Positions 18,867-28,407 of a DNA stretch of 64,000 nucleotides are shown in pieces (positions within the stretch are counted from its first letter, which is position 1; each line of letters begins with the position of its first letter). Below the pieces are notes generated by a model. That model was not told where the DNA came from and ran no database searches. It was given only the letters and a program-made list of their open reading frames with translations. A program made the translations under genes and the position numbers. The DNA is from Sphingomonas pokkalii (lineage in GTDB: Bacteria > Pseudomonadota > Alphaproteobacteria > Sphingomonadales > Sphingomonadaceae): positions 398,034 through 462,033 of the forward strand of contig NZ_QENQ01000001.1 of the NCBI RefSeq assembly GCF_003096275.1, given 5' to 3'.

Positions 18867-20153
18867 ATGGACACGATCTTCGCGGTTTCCAGCGGCGCAC
18901 CGCCAGCGGCCATTGCGGTACTGCGTTTGAGCGGCGCGCTGGCTTTTGCTGCGGCGCAACAAATGATCGGTGCGCTTCCCCCGGCGCGAAGGGCGGCACT
19001 GCGGATCTTGCGGGATCCAGCGGACGGGGACGTGCTGGATCGGGCGCTGGTCTTGTGCTTCCCCGGCCCGCACACCGCAACCGGTGAGGATCTCGTCGAA
19101 TTTCACCTCCATGGCGGTCGTGCGGTTGTCCGTGCCGTCGAACGGGTGTTGGCAGCAATGCCAGGCCTGCGCGCTGCCGAGGCGGGCGAGTTTACCCGCC
19201 GCGCGCTGCTGCACGGGCGTCTCGACCTGAGCGAGGCCGAAGGTCTGGGTGATCTGCTGATGGCTGAAACGGAGGCGCAACGCCGCGTTGCCGTTCGGAA
19301 TGCTGGGGGTGCCGTGCGCCGGCACGCGGACGCATGGGCCGAACGTCTGCTCGGACTTGCGGCGCGAATCGAAGCAGAGCTCGATCACGGCGATGAAGAT
19401 GATGTTGCCGGCGACGATCCCTTGCCGGCCCTTCGGATCGAGGCCGGTGCCCTTGCGCGGGACATCGCGACGGTGGCGTCGCATCCGCCCGTGGAGCGGT
19501 TGCGCGATGGACTGCGGGTGGTGCTGGGCGGGCCGCCCAATGCGGGTAAATCGACTCTCTTCAATGCGCTTGCAGAGCGGGAAGCCGCGATCGTTTCTCC
19601 GATCGCTGGAACCACGCGGGATCGCATCGAGATTTCCATCGTGCGGGAAGGCATTGCTTGGCTGCTGGTGGATACGGCAGGGTTGGCAGACACGACGAGC
19701 GATCCGATCGAAGCGATCGGGGTCGCGCGCGCCCGCGCCGCGCTCACAGAAGCCGATCTGTTGCTGTGGCTGGGGGACGATCCGCCACCGCCGCAGCCCG
19801 CAAGCCTTTGGATTCACGCGCGTGCAGATGCGATCGGGCGCGCCGCGCCGCACCCCGATCAGATCGTTCTTTCCGTGCGGGAGGGGAGGGGGATCGACCT
19901 TCTCTGGCGTCGCATGGCCGATATTGCGGCGGATCTGCTGCCGCCACCCGATATGGTCGCGCTGAATGCACGGCAGCGGACCTGGTGCTCCGCTGCGGCG
20001 GAGGCGTTGGCGCGTGCGGCGGTGGAGGGAGATCCCTTGCTGTTTGCCGAGGAGCTTCGTGCGGCTCGGCGGGCGATCGATGCGATAACCGGACGAGCGG
20101 GCGTCGAGGATGTTCTCGATGCCTTGTTCGGGCGGTTTTGCATCGGCAAGTAG
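18867..20153 (+). CDS. mnmE: tRNA modification GTPase MnmE
   Basis: GTPase that with MnmG installs the (carboxymethyl)aminomethyl group on wobble uridine 34 of several tRNAs. The N-terminal formyl-THF-binding domain ([18 protein letters not shown]), the G domain with [21 protein letters not shown] and DTAGLAD, and the C-terminal catalytic FCIGK are all present in 428 residues. The G4 region is compressed ([11 protein letters not shown] in place of a clear NKxD), as happens in alphaproteobacterial MnmE. Heads mnmE-mnmG-rsmG-parA-parB. Confidence 0.95.
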   Translation: MDTIFAVSSGAPPAAIAVLRLSGALAFAAAQQMIGALPPARRAALRILRDPADGDVLDRALVLCFPGPHTATGEDLVEFHLHGGRAVVRAVERVLAAMPGLRAAEAGEFTRRALLHGRLDLSEAEGLGDLLMAETEAQRRVAVRNAGGAVRRHADAWAERLLGLAARIEAELDHGDEDDVAGDDPLPALRIEAGALARDIATVASHPPVERLRDGLRVVLGGPPNAGKSTLFNALAEREAAIVSPIAGTTRDRIEISIVREGIAWLLVDTAGLADTTSDPIEAIGVARARAALTEADLLLWLGDDPPPPQPASLWIHARADAIGRAAPHPDQIVLSVREGRGIDLLWRRMADIAADLLPPPDMVALNARQRTWCSAAAEALARAAVEGDPLLFAEELRAARRAIDAITGRAGVEDVLDALFGRFCIGK

Positions 20154-20154
20154 A

Positions 20155-20170
20155 TGTTCCACGTGGAACG
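20155..20170. other. parS: parS site 1 (between mnmE and mnmG)
   Basis: TGTTCCACGTGGAACG, with a 14-base perfect palindrome GTTCCACGTGGAAC at 20156-20169, matches the conserved ParB-binding parS sequence. It starts one base after the mnmE stop and is the only one of the four sites here that is outside coding sequence. Confidence 0.92.
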
Positions 20171-20235
20171 CAGCGTTCGGGCATTCGGTCGATCCGGGAC
20201 TGGACAAGCGCCCGCAAACGCCGTCTAGCAGCGTC

Positions 20236-22071
20236 ATGCAATTCGATGTGATCGTCATTGGCGGCGGCCATGCCGGTACGGAGGCTGCGTCGGCGGCTGC
20301 GCGTCGCGGCGCCCGTACCGCACTGGTCAGCTTCGACCTTGCGAAGCTTGGTGCGATGTCCTGCAATCCTGCGATCGGCGGGCTGGGAAAGGGCCATCTC
20401 GTTCGCGAGATAGACGCGCTCGACGGTCTGATGGCCCGCGCCGCCGATGCCGCCGGTATCCATTATCGGATGCTCAATCGTTCCAAGGGGACAGCGGTGC
20501 AGGGGCCGCGGGTACAAGCCGATCGCGGTCGCTATGCCGCGGCGATCCAGCACATGCTTGCCGCGCAGCAAGGCCTGTCGCTGATCGCCGGCGAGGTCGA
20601 AGCGCTGGCGTTGACCGGTGATCGGGTGGCCGGCGTGCAACTTCGGGATGGAACCCAGCTCTCCGCGCCGGCTGTCGTGTTGGCGACCGGGACGTTCCTG
20701 GGCGGGCGGCTCTTCCGCGGCGAGGAGCGGATGGAAGGGGGGCGTGTCGACGAAGCGTCGGCCCTGCGGCTCGCCGTGCAGTTGCGCGAGCTTGCGCTGC
20801 CGATGGGGCGGCTGAAGACCGGCACGCCGCCCCGCATCGATGGACGCACGATCGATTGGACGCGTACCGAGCAACAGCCGTCGGACGATGATCCTTGGAC
20901 CATGTCGCCGATGACGGCACGCCGCCCGCTGCCGCAGTTGCATTGTGCGGTGACTCGTACGACCCAGCGGACCCATGACGCGATCCGCGGTGGCCTTTCC
21001 CGGTCGCCCCTGTTTACCGGGGCGATCGAGGCGCAGGGCCCGCGCTATTGCCCCTCGATCGAAGACAAGGTTCATCGGTTCGGCGATCGCGACGGGCACC
21101 AGATCTTCCTTGAGCCGGAAGCGCTGGATCATGCCTGGATCTATCCCAATGGCTTGTCGACATCGCTCCCCGTCGACGTGCAGGAAGCGATGATTGCGTC
21201 GATCCCCGGGCTGGAGCAGGCGCGGATCACCGTGCCCGGTTACGCCGTGGAATATGATTATATCGATCCGCGCGCGCTCAATGCCACACTGGCGCTTCCG
21301 CAACTTTCGGGAGTATTTTTCGCCGGGCAGATCAACGGCACCACCGGCTATGAAGAGGCCGGCGGCCAGGGCTTGACGGCTGGAGCCAACGCCGCTGCGC
21401 ACGCGTTGGGGCTCGCGCCGCTGCTGCTCGATCGGGCGACGTCCTATCTCGGCGTGATGATCGACGATCTTGTGCTGCAGGGTGTAACGGAGCCCTATCG
21501 GATGCTGACTGCGCGTGCGGAGTTTCGACTGCGGTTGCGCGCCGATAACGCCGAGACGCGACTGGGGCCGATCGGGGCTGGTCTTGGGTTGCTGGGGCCA
21601 GCGCGTAGCACACGCTTGGAAGGCCGAGCTGAGGCGCGTGCTGCACTCGATACGGTCTTTGCGGTCGAGCGGACTGCCCATGCGCTGGCAGCACGCGGCG
21701 CGCCTGTGGCGCAAGACGGCGCTCGGCGACCTGCCAGAGACTGGCTGCGCTTTCCAAGCGTCACGATCGATCATGTGCTGGACGAGGTACCGCAGGGCGA
21801 TCCGGCGTTGCTGGCGGAGTATATCGAAGATGCACGCTATGCACCGTATCTGGAGCGGCAGGACGCGGAAGTCGCGCAGCTGCGGGCGAATGATGCCGTG
21901 CGGCTAGGCGCGACGTTAGATTATGCTGCGATCCCGGGACTTTCCAATGAGATGGTCGAGCGTCTGAGTGCGGCCGCACCAGAGACGCTGGGGGCGGCGG
22001 CGCGGATCCGTGGCATCACGCCGGCGGCGCTCTCGGCGATTCTGCTTCATGCGCGAAAGGTCGTGGCATGA
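20236..22071 (+). CDS. mnmG: tRNA uridine-5-carboxymethylaminomethyl modification enzyme MnmG
   Basis: FAD-dependent partner of MnmE in wobble-uridine modification. The N-terminal dinucleotide fold is [21 protein letters not shown], and the GidA signatures [15 protein letters not shown] and [17 protein letters not shown] are intact. ATG at 20236 gives [11 protein letters not shown] (611 residues); the frame upstream runs over parS site 1 and is not credible. Its TGA overlaps the rsmG ATG. Confidence 0.96.
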   Translation: MQFDVIVIGGGHAGTEAASAAARRGARTALVSFDLAKLGAMSCNPAIGGLGKGHLVREIDALDGLMARAADAAGIHYRMLNRSKGTAVQGPRVQADRGRYAAAIQHMLAAQQGLSLIAGEVEALALTGDRVAGVQLRDGTQLSAPAVVLATGTFLGGRLFRGEERMEGGRVDEASALRLAVQLRELALPMGRLKTGTPPRIDGRTIDWTRTEQQPSDDDPWTMSPMTARRPLPQLHCAVTRTTQRTHDAIRGGLSRSPLFTGAIEAQGPRYCPSIEDKVHRFGDRDGHQIFLEPEALDHAWIYPNGLSTSLPVDVQEAMIASIPGLEQARITVPGYAVEYDYIDPRALNATLALPQLSGVFFAGQINGTTGYEEAGGQGLTAGANAAAHALGLAPLLLDRATSYLGVMIDDLVLQGVTEPYRMLTARAEFRLRLRADNAETRLGPIGAGLGLLGPARSTRLEGRAEARAALDTVFAVERTAHALAARGAPVAQDGARRPARDWLRFPSVTIDHVLDEVPQGDPALLAEYIEDARYAPYLERQDAEVAQLRANDAVRLGATLDYAAIPGLSNEMVERLSAAAPETLGAAARIRGITPAALSAILLHARKVVA

Positions 22072-22691
22072 CGGAGGAAGACGCTCGCACCTGGGTGCGT
22101 GACCGATTTGGTGTTTCACGTGAAACACTCCTCGAGCAGTTTGGCGCCATCCTGGTCGCCGAGTCAGAGCAGCAGAACTTGATTGCGCGGTCCACTTTGC
22201 CCGAGCTCTGGAGCCGCCACCTTACCGACTCCGCACAACTTGTTCCGCTCGCCGCGGCGGCACCGGCGGGCCCATGGCTGGACGTTGGCAGCGGGGCTGG
22301 GCTGCCTGGCATCGTCGTTGCGCTCTTGACCGAACGCCCGGTAATCCTTGTCGAACCAAGGGCGAAGCGTGTCGCGTTCCTTCGATCCGCAGCGGAGCAG
22401 CTGGGTATCAGCGCTCGGGTGGCAGTGGTCGCGAGCAGGGTCGAATCCTTTCGACCGGAAGTGCCAGTCGCAGTCGTCTCGGCGCGGGCGGTGGCGGAGC
22501 TTTCGGCGCTGTTGTTATCCACAGTTTCATGCACCGATTCGTCCACGGTTTGGGTGCTGCCAAAGGGACGCAGTGCCCATTCGGAGGTGGATGCCGCGCG
22601 TGCGAAATGGCAAGGTCGGTTCCACGTGGAACCCAGCATCACGCAGCCGGACTCGGGGATCGTGGTGGCAACGCAGATAGGCGCCAGATGA
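22068..22691 (+). CDS. rsmG: 16S rRNA (guanine527-N7)-methyltransferase RsmG
   Basis: SAM-dependent methyltransferase that makes m7G527 in 16S rRNA. The SAM-binding core is [17 protein letters not shown] with [14 protein letters not shown] after it. 207 residues. Two parS palindromes are built into the gene: one encodes GVSRETL near the N-terminus and the other FHVEP near the C-terminus. The gene also contains a perfect DnaA box (22515-22523). It overlaps mnmG and parA by four bases at either end. Confidence 0.95.
   Translation: MTEEDARTWVRDRFGVSRETLLEQFGAILVAESEQQNLIARSTLPELWSRHLTDSAQLVPLAAAAPAGPWLDVGSGAGLPGIVVALLTERPVILVEPRAKRVAFLRSAAEQLGISARVAVVASRVESFRPEVPVAVVSARAVAELSALLLSTVSCTDSSTVWVLPKGRSAHSEVDAARAKWQGRFHVEPSITQPDSGIVVATQIGAR
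22112..22127. other. parS: parS site 2 (inside rsmG)
   Basis: TGTTTCACGTGAAACA, an exact match to the canonical bacterial parS palindrome, embedded in codons of rsmG about 15 residues from its start. Confidence 0.96.
22515..22523 (+). other. Perfect DnaA box inside rsmG
   Basis: TTATCCACA, the strict consensus DnaA-binding nonamer, within the rsmG coding region about 9 kb from the probable origin. A single box may be chance or may titrate DnaA. Confidence 0.5.
22618..22633. other. parS: parS site 3 (inside rsmG)
   Basis: GGTTCCACGTGGAACC, a 16-base perfect palindrome with the parS core, near the 3' end of rsmG and 55 bases before parA. Confidence 0.92.
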
Positions 22692-23470
22692 TTACCATCA
22701 CGATCGCCAATCAGAAGGGCGGGGTGGGCAAGACCACTACCGCCATCAATGTCGGCACTGCCCTGGCGGCGACGGGAATGCGCGTTCTACTGATCGATCT
22801 CGATCCGCAGGGCAACGCGTCGACCGGTCTGGGCATCGCCCGCTCGAACCGGGAGCATTCGAGCTACGACCTGCTGGTCTCCGACGCCGATCTGGAAGAT
22901 GTCGCAGTGCCGACCAACGTCCCCGGGCTGGACGTGGTGCCCGCGACCCAGGATCTGTCTGGGGCCGAGATCGAACTGATCGAGTTCGACGCGCGGACTC
23001 ATCGGCTCGATGGCGCGATCCGCCGGCACCAGGCGATGCGATGGGACGTGATTCTGATCGATTGTCCACCGTCGCTCGGCCTGCTGACGGTGAATGCGAT
23101 GGTTGCCGCCCATGCCCTGCTGGTGCCGCTGCAATGCGAGTTCTTTGCGCTGGAGGGGCTCAGCCAGCTGCTCAATACCGTCGAGCGGATCCGTACCCGG
23201 TTCAACCCTGGCCTCTCGATCCTTGGGGTTGCGCTCACCATGTATGATCGCCGAAACCGGCTAACCGATCAGGTATCTGAAGACGTACGCGCGGTGCTCG
23301 GCCGCGTCGTCTTCGATACGGTAATTCCGCGCAATGTGCGCCTCTCCGAGGCACCGAGCCATGGTGTGCCTGCGTTGATCTATGATCATCGTTGCGCCGG
23401 TTCTGAAGCCTATATCGCGCTCGCCCGCGAAGTGATCGAGCGCCTTCCCAAAAGCAAGAAAGCCGCATGA
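22688..23470 (+). CDS. parA: Chromosome partitioning ATPase ParA
   Basis: Walker-type ATPase that segregates newly replicated origins by pulling ParB-parS complexes along the nucleoid. The deviant Walker A is NQKGGVGKTTTAIN (residues 8-21), with LLIDLDPQGNAST and VILIDCPPSLGLLT as the A' and B motifs. 260 residues; no N-terminal DNA-binding extension, as usual for chromosomal ParA. ATG at 22688 is fixed by the ATGA overlap with rsmG; the TGA overlaps parB likewise. Confidence 0.97.
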   Translation: MITITIANQKGGVGKTTTAINVGTALAATGMRVLLIDLDPQGNASTGLGIARSNREHSSYDLLVSDADLEDVAVPTNVPGLDVVPATQDLSGAEIELIEFDARTHRLDGAIRRHQAMRWDVILIDCPPSLGLLTVNAMVAAHALLVPLQCEFFALEGLSQLLNTVERIRTRFNPGLSILGVALTMYDRRNRLTDQVSEDVRAVLGRVVFDTVIPRNVRLSEAPSHGVPALIYDHRCAGSEAYIALAREVIERLPKSKKAA

Positions 23471-24363
23471 CCGATTCTCCCGCTGCCGCTCGTAAACCCC
23501 GTCCTGGCCTCGGCAGGGGCCTGTCTGCGCTGCTTGGAGAGAGCGTTCCCGAAGAGCCGATCAAGGGCAATCCCACCAGTACCTCGGGGGTGCGGATGTT
23601 GCCGATCAGCGCGCTGGTTGCCGATCCGAACCAGCCCCGCCGCCATTTCGACGAAGAGGCGCTGGAGACTCTTGCGGATTCGATCTGCACCCGTGGGCTG
23701 ATCCAGCCGATCTTCGTTCGCCCACATGGTCAGAATTTCCAGATCGTCGCGGGCGAACGGCGCTGGCGTGCGGCGCAGCGCGCACGACTGCACGAGGTGC
23801 CGGTAATCGTTCGCGAGCTTACCGACGCTGAAACGCTCGAAATCGCGCTGATCGAAAACATCCAGCGACAGGACCTGAACGCGATCGAAGAGGCGGAGGG
23901 CTATGCTCGGCTCATCCGTGAGTTCGGTCACACCCAGGAGGCGCTGGGGAAGATCGTGCACAAGTCGCGCAGCCATATCGCAAACCTGCTTCGGTTGCTC
24001 GATCTGCCGGCCAGCGTTCGGGAGATGGTCGTCGATCGGTCGCTGGAAATGGGGCATGCCCGCGCGCTGGTCAGCGCTCCGGACCCGGAGAAGCTTGCCA
24101 GGGAAGTCGTGGCAAAGGGCCTTTCCGTTCGTGACACGGAGAAGCTGGCGCGGTCGGCAAAGCCCGCCGCCAAGCGCAAGGCGGGCGCATCGCCGGCAGA
24201 GTCGGATCCCGATATTGCCGCGCTGGAGCGGCATCTGGGTGATGTGCTCGGGCTGAATGTGCGGATCAGCCATGGTGAAAAGGGCGGCACGTTGGCGGTA
24301 TCTTATTCGACGCTCGACCAACTCGACATGGTGTGTCAGCGCCTTTCCGGGGAGCGTATCTAG
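23467..24363 (+). CDS. parB: Chromosome partitioning protein ParB
   Basis: parS-binding CTPase clamp that nucleates the partition complex. Order of domains: N-terminal ParA-contact segment (RPGLGRGLSALLGE), CTP-binding domain with GERRWRAAQ and ENIQRQDLNAIEEAEGY, the helix-turn-helix parS-recognition region (TQEALGKIVHKSRSHIANLL), then a linker and C-terminal dimerisation domain. 298 residues. Four candidate parS sites lie between 20155 and 25141. Confidence 0.97.
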   Translation: MTDSPAAARKPRPGLGRGLSALLGESVPEEPIKGNPTSTSGVRMLPISALVADPNQPRRHFDEEALETLADSICTRGLIQPIFVRPHGQNFQIVAGERRWRAAQRARLHEVPVIVRELTDAETLEIALIENIQRQDLNAIEEAEGYARLIREFGHTQEALGKIVHKSRSHIANLLRLLDLPASVREMVVDRSLEMGHARALVSAPDPEKLAREVVAKGLSVRDTEKLARSAKPAAKRKAGASPAESDPDIAALERHLGDVLGLNVRISHGEKGGTLAVSYSTLDQLDMVCQRLSGERI

Positions 24364-24421
24364 AGCGAGATGCCCGAAATGTCAGGTGGGGCAGGGCGGG
24401 GCTGCGTGTCATGTTCGCGTC

Positions 24422-25639
24422 ATGCTGCTCGATACGCCCCGCGACCGCGCTTCGACCCTGTCTTTCAGCTTCCCGCTCTCGCGTAGCGCGGCGCTATCTC
24501 GGCTCGCAGCATTCGTGCCCGATGCTGGCGCACAATATGCCACGGGACGCAGTGAAAGCGCGGTCGGCCCTGGCGGCCATGACGGCGTTTCGCGTCTTTC
24601 GGCTGCGATACGCAGGCGGCTGATCGCGGAAGACGTGGTGGCCGGCGCAGTAATCCGTGCGCATGGTGCCAATGCCGCCGCCACCTTTCTCCGAGAGCTG
24701 TGTTGGCGAAGCTATTGGAAGGGGTGGCTGGAACAGCATCCTCGGGTCTGGGGTGCCTGGAAACAGGCCGTTGCAAAGCACGCGGGGCAGTTGCCGAGCG
24801 GTTATGATGCGGCGGTAGGCGGCGAGACTGGTATCGATGCCTTCGATGCCTGGGCACGGGAGCTCCGGGAAACGGGCTATCTGCACAACTGGGCGCGGAT
24901 GCAGGTTGCGTCGATCTGGATCTTCACGCTGCAGCTGCCTTGGGAACTCGGGGCTGCATGGATGTATCGGCACCTGCTCGATGCGGATCCTGCGTCCAAT
25001 ACGCTGTCGTGGCGCTGGGTTGCTGGTCTTCATACGCAGGGGAAGATTTATCTCGCCGATCGAGATTTGATCCGGCGGCGCAGCGGAGGGCGCTTCGACC
25101 CAAAGGGGCTCGCGACGACGGGGGATGTTCCACGTGAAACAGCGCGGGTCGTAACCGAACCCATGCGTACGCCGCTCGCCCCGGACGCCTTGCGTGACAC
25201 GCTGCTGCTGCTGACGCCCGAGGATCTGTCGCTCGAATGCCAGGCAGCAATCCGCGCGCTACCGATCCGTGGCGTCGTGGCATGTCGGTCGCTGTGCGAC
25301 GGACCGGCCGACATCGCCGCGGTGGCGGACGGTTTGCAGCGCGGGTGGGAGCATTGGCGTGTGCCGATCGCATGGGTCGATACGATCGACGACGTTGCTG
25401 CGTTGGCTGCGCGGGAAGGCGCGAAGCAGATTGTCACCGGATACGCGCCCATTGGGCCTGTCGCAGACGCGCTGGGCGAAGCCAGGGGGCGGGGAATCGC
25501 GATCGCGGAACATCATCGCGCATGGGACATGGCGGCATGGCCCCATTGCAACCGTGGCTTCTTTACGTTCGCCAAACAGCTGCCGGCATTGTTCGCCACG
25601 ATGGCTTCCGACGAGGAAGGCCTTCGGGAACTCGCCTAG
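24422..25639 (+). CDS. Photolyase/cryptochrome-like FAD-binding protein
   Basis: The first 240 residues read as the helical FAD-binding domain of photolyases and cryptochromes (ELCWRSYWKGWLEQHP, then YLHNWARMQVASIWIFTLQL and NTLSWRWVAGLHTQG). There is no alpha/beta antenna domain ahead of it. An alpha/beta-looking region of about 150 residues follows instead (from LAPDALRDTLLLLTPEDLSL to the C-terminus), so the usual domain order may be reversed. ATG at 24422 starts 58 bases after parB. Light-driven DNA repair is possible but unproven. parS site 4 lies in its coding sequence. Confidence 0.8.
   Translation: MLLDTPRDRASTLSFSFPLSRSAALSRLAAFVPDAGAQYATGRSESAVGPGGHDGVSRLSAAIRRRLIAEDVVAGAVIRAHGANAAATFLRELCWRSYWKGWLEQHPRVWGAWKQAVAKHAGQLPSGYDAAVGGETGIDAFDAWARELRETGYLHNWARMQVASIWIFTLQLPWELGAAWMYRHLLDADPASNTLSWRWVAGLHTQGKIYLADRDLIRRRSGGRFDPKGLATTGDVPRETARVVTEPMRTPLAPDALRDTLLLLTPEDLSLECQAAIRALPIRGVVACRSLCDGPADIAAVADGLQRGWEHWRVPIAWVDTIDDVAALAAREGAKQIVTGYAPIGPVADALGEARGRGIAIAEHHRAWDMAAWPHCNRGFFTFAKQLPALFATMASDEEGLRELA
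25126..25141. other. parS: parS site 4 (inside the photolyase-like gene)
   Basis: TGTTCCACGTGAAACA, a slightly asymmetric parS with one Caulobacter-like half and one canonical half, encoding part of GDVPRETAR. It is the site farthest from the origin, at about 11.7 kb. Confidence 0.92.
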
Positions 25640-25650
25640 GCATCTCGCGA

Positions 25651-26448
25651 TCAGCGGCTGCGCGGCATCCGACCGAACCGATAGGTGATGGCGGCGAATG
25701 CTGCGACATTGGTGCGGCGCCGCACCAATGGGCTATCGGCTGCGTCTCCTACGAGCCTCGTGCCGCGTACCGATCCGGTAAGGCCCCAGCGCGGGGAAAG
25801 GCGGTAATTTGCCGTGATGCCCGCACCGATATCCCGGATGCCGCCATTGGCACGATAGCGCGGCAAGCCGGACTGGATGGCTTCCGCTGCGCTGATGCCG
25901 AAATAGCGATCGGTATAGCGACGATCCGCCCAGCTGATACTGGCCGAGGGGATCACAAACAGGCGGTTTCCGGCGCGGATCGGATAGGCGAGCGAAGCAT
26001 CGGCCAACGTGCCGTCGGTAACGCCCAGCGAGCGGGTCATACCCAGCGTCGCGACCAGACCGCGTTCGCGGATGCTGACGGTAACGCGCGCGCCAGCGGC
26101 ATCCGCCAGCGAGTCGATTCCGGCGGGTGCATCCCGCTTGCGATAGCCCTGTACGAAGGTGACGCCGCCGGTCACCGTCACATTCTTCTGCGGCTCGAAC
26201 GCAACGCCGATTCCGTTGAACATATTGGCGATGAACCAGCCCTGGCGGATGTCGATCGCGGGGAGGGGCAGCACGCGCATAGCATCGCTGCCCTGATAGC
26301 CGGGAACAACGCCCACGCTTGCGCCGACCACAATGCGATCCCGGCCGGCTGCAGCGGCGGCACCGGATTGTGCGTTGGCCGGTATCCCGACCAGCAACGC
26401 GGCGATTCCGATGCCTGCCAAGCATTGCTTCCGAACGATCGGTGCCAA
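25651..26448 (-). CDS. MipA/OmpV family outer-membrane protein
   Basis: Predicted outer-membrane beta-barrel of the MipA/OmpV family. The signal peptide ends GIPANAQ at about residue 27; then come alternating strands, including VVGASVGVVPGYQGSDAMRVLPLP (first 20 residues VVGASVGVVPGYQGSDAMRV are the family hallmark), and a C-terminus in YRFGRMPRSR. 265 residues. MipA can scaffold murein enzymes in E. coli, but for this branch no role is established. It converges with the photolyase-like gene and is separated from the GH27 gene by 66 bases. Confidence 0.82.
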   Translation of the reverse strand: MAPIVRKQCLAGIGIAALLVGIPANAQSGAAAAAGRDRIVVGASVGVVPGYQGSDAMRVLPLPAIDIRQGWFIANMFNGIGVAFEPQKNVTVTGGVTFVQGYRKRDAPAGIDSLADAAGARVTVSIRERGLVATLGMTRSLGVTDGTLADASLAYPIRAGNRLFVIPSASISWADRRYTDRYFGISAAEAIQSGLPRYRANGGIRDIGAGITANYRLSPRWGLTGSVRGTRLVGDAADSPLVRRRTNVAAFAAITYRFGRMPRSR

Positions 26449-26514
26449 GAAGTTGCTCCACGCTGCTGCCCGTCCTTTCCTACATCTCCCCCTTGTCGAT
26501 CAGCGTCAAGCGGC

Positions 26515-28407
26515 TCAGCGGTGCAGTGCCGCATTGCCCCAGGCAACGGGATCGGCAAGGCGCGGCTGGCCCGGCGTCCGCGCAACCAGTTCGATCACCT
26601 TCGCACCGCGGACATCTGCAGAGATTGCCTCCGGTGCTTCCCCGAAGCGGCGGGGCCTGCTGCGCGCGCGCAGCTTGCCATCGGCATAGACGGAGAAGGT
26701 CACCGGCTGCCGGCGATCGCGGGCACTATCGTCCACCCCCACCAGGGCGGTGAAGCGAGCGAATCCGTCGCTCCGGACTTCGATCCGAGAATTGGCGAGC
26801 GCGCCGATCCCGGAGTCAAAGCTGCGGCCGCCAGCGGCGAGCGTTTCGCCATACACGGCGCGATCGGGCTGGGCGCCACCCCAGCCTCCATAGCGTGGAG
26901 GTTCGCCATTGCCCTTGCTGCCGCGCCACGGCAGCAGCGATCGGCGAACCAGCGGCTCAGCCTGGGGCACGACCACGCCGTCGACCGCGGGATTCACGCG
27001 CCCCGGCATCTCCGACAGGTAGAGCCCGTCGGGCAGGATCCGCAGGCCATGGGCCGCGAAGACGCGGGCCTCGTGGGGTGCGAGATGGAATGCCTTCTCG
27101 CCGGTGAATCGCTGCGATTCGCCGCTCCACAGATCGGTGAGGGTGATTCCGGCGTCGTCGCGGAACTTGAGATGTTGCGCGGTGAGGGCTGCGTCGATCG
27201 GCGCATCGGTGCGGTTGAAGATCGCCACCGCCTTGTCGCCATTGGCCAGGCTCTTCACGAAGATGTCGATATCGTCGGAGTCGACCGCCAGGATCGCCTG
27301 GTTGCCTGCCGGGTCCTGATTCAGCGCGATGATCCGGCTATTGCCCAGAATATCGAGCAATGCCGGACCGGCCTTGCGGAGATCATAGCCGATCATCAGC
27401 GGTGCGTTGAGCATGGCCCAGAGGCTGAAATGGGCGCGGGCCTCGACCGGATGGTCAGCATCGAACTGTCCGGTGCCGACGAACAGCATATCGGGATCGT
27501 TCCAGCTGCCGGGATGGGCATAGAAGGGGCGGCGGGCGGCGCTATCGAGGTTATGGAGCATTCGGCTCCAGGTCGGCGAGATATCTTCGCTGGTTCGGGA
27601 GATGTTGCCCACCTGATGGGCCCAGCTCCGCACATCGGCGGCGCCCCAGATGCAGATCGAGAAGACGAAATCCTGATCGGGGTTCCATCGATCCAGTGCG
27701 GCGCCGACCGCCTCGTACAGGCGCCGCACTGCGGCCACATCGGTCCGCCCCAGCGAATCCACGTCGACCAGCGGCGGGAAGGCGCGATAGGTGCCGGCCT
27801 TCACCCGCGGATCGCTGGCGGGCAGCCCGCGAATGCCGCAGCCATCCACCTTGATGAGATCGAACCCCCAATCGGCGAAGTAGAGCCGAATGTCCTGTTC
27901 GACATGGCCGTACAGCCCCACTTCACGCTCCAGCACCGTGCCTTCGGGCTGGCCCGGGAAGGTGGAGGTGAACACCTGTCCACAGCTGTTGCGGCCGATG
28001 TCCGAATAGATGCCCGCCTTCAGCCCCATGCCATGCAGCCGATCGGTGAGCGGGCGGAAACTGGTGGTGCCATCGGGCATCGCGGCGGAAGGGAAGGCCT
28101 TGGTGCGGATGACCATCCGACCGTCGGGCTGGTTGCGGCGCAGCCACCAGCCGTCATCGATGTCGATATAGCGATAGCCCTTGGCCGCGAGCCCGCTATC
28201 CACGATCACCTGGGCCGAAGCGAGCAGCTTTTCCTCGTCGATATCGCTGGTGAAGGCGTTCCAACTGTTCCAGCCCATCGGCGGCAGCGCGGCTGCACCG
28301 CGCGGATGTGCGCTCCATCGGCCGGTGGGAGCCAGCGGATCAGTCGTCTGCGCCGCCGCGGGCAGCGCCAGCACCATGGCGGCGAGTACCGAAAGGGAAC
28401 GAATCAT
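26515..28407 (-). CDS. GH27 alpha-galactosidase or beta-L-arabinopyranosidase with C-terminal NPCBM-like domain
   Basis: Secreted glycosidase. The signal peptide ends ALPAAAQ at residue 20; PPMGWNSWNAF and IDIDDGWW mark GH27. The nucleophile is D188 in LIKVDGCG and the acid/base D304 in SWNDPDML. After the C-terminal beta domain (about 420-500), residues 530-630 look like an NPCBM carbohydrate-binding domain. GH27 covers alpha-D-galactosidase and beta-L-arabinopyranosidase; the arabinose-side neighbours make the second plausible. ATG at 28407 overlaps the stop of the upstream esterase by four bases. Confidence 0.9.
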   Translation of the reverse strand: MIRSLSVLAAMVLALPAAAQTTDPLAPTGRWSAHPRGAAALPPMGWNSWNAFTSDIDEEKLLASAQVIVDSGLAAKGYRYIDIDDGWWLRRNQPDGRMVIRTKAFPSAAMPDGTTSFRPLTDRLHGMGLKAGIYSDIGRNSCGQVFTSTFPGQPEGTVLEREVGLYGHVEQDIRLYFADWGFDLIKVDGCGIRGLPASDPRVKAGTYRAFPPLVDVDSLGRTDVAAVRRLYEAVGAALDRWNPDQDFVFSICIWGAADVRSWAHQVGNISRTSEDISPTWSRMLHNLDSAARRPFYAHPGSWNDPDMLFVGTGQFDADHPVEARAHFSLWAMLNAPLMIGYDLRKAGPALLDILGNSRIIALNQDPAGNQAILAVDSDDIDIFVKSLANGDKAVAIFNRTDAPIDAALTAQHLKFRDDAGITLTDLWSGESQRFTGEKAFHLAPHEARVFAAHGLRILPDGLYLSEMPGRVNPAVDGVVVPQAEPLVRRSLLPWRGSKGNGEPPRYGGWGGAQPDRAVYGETLAAGGRSFDSGIGALANSRIEVRSDGFARFTALVGVDDSARDRRQPVTFSVYADGKLRARSRPRRFGEAPEAISADVRGAKVIELVARTPGQPRLADPVAWGNAALHR

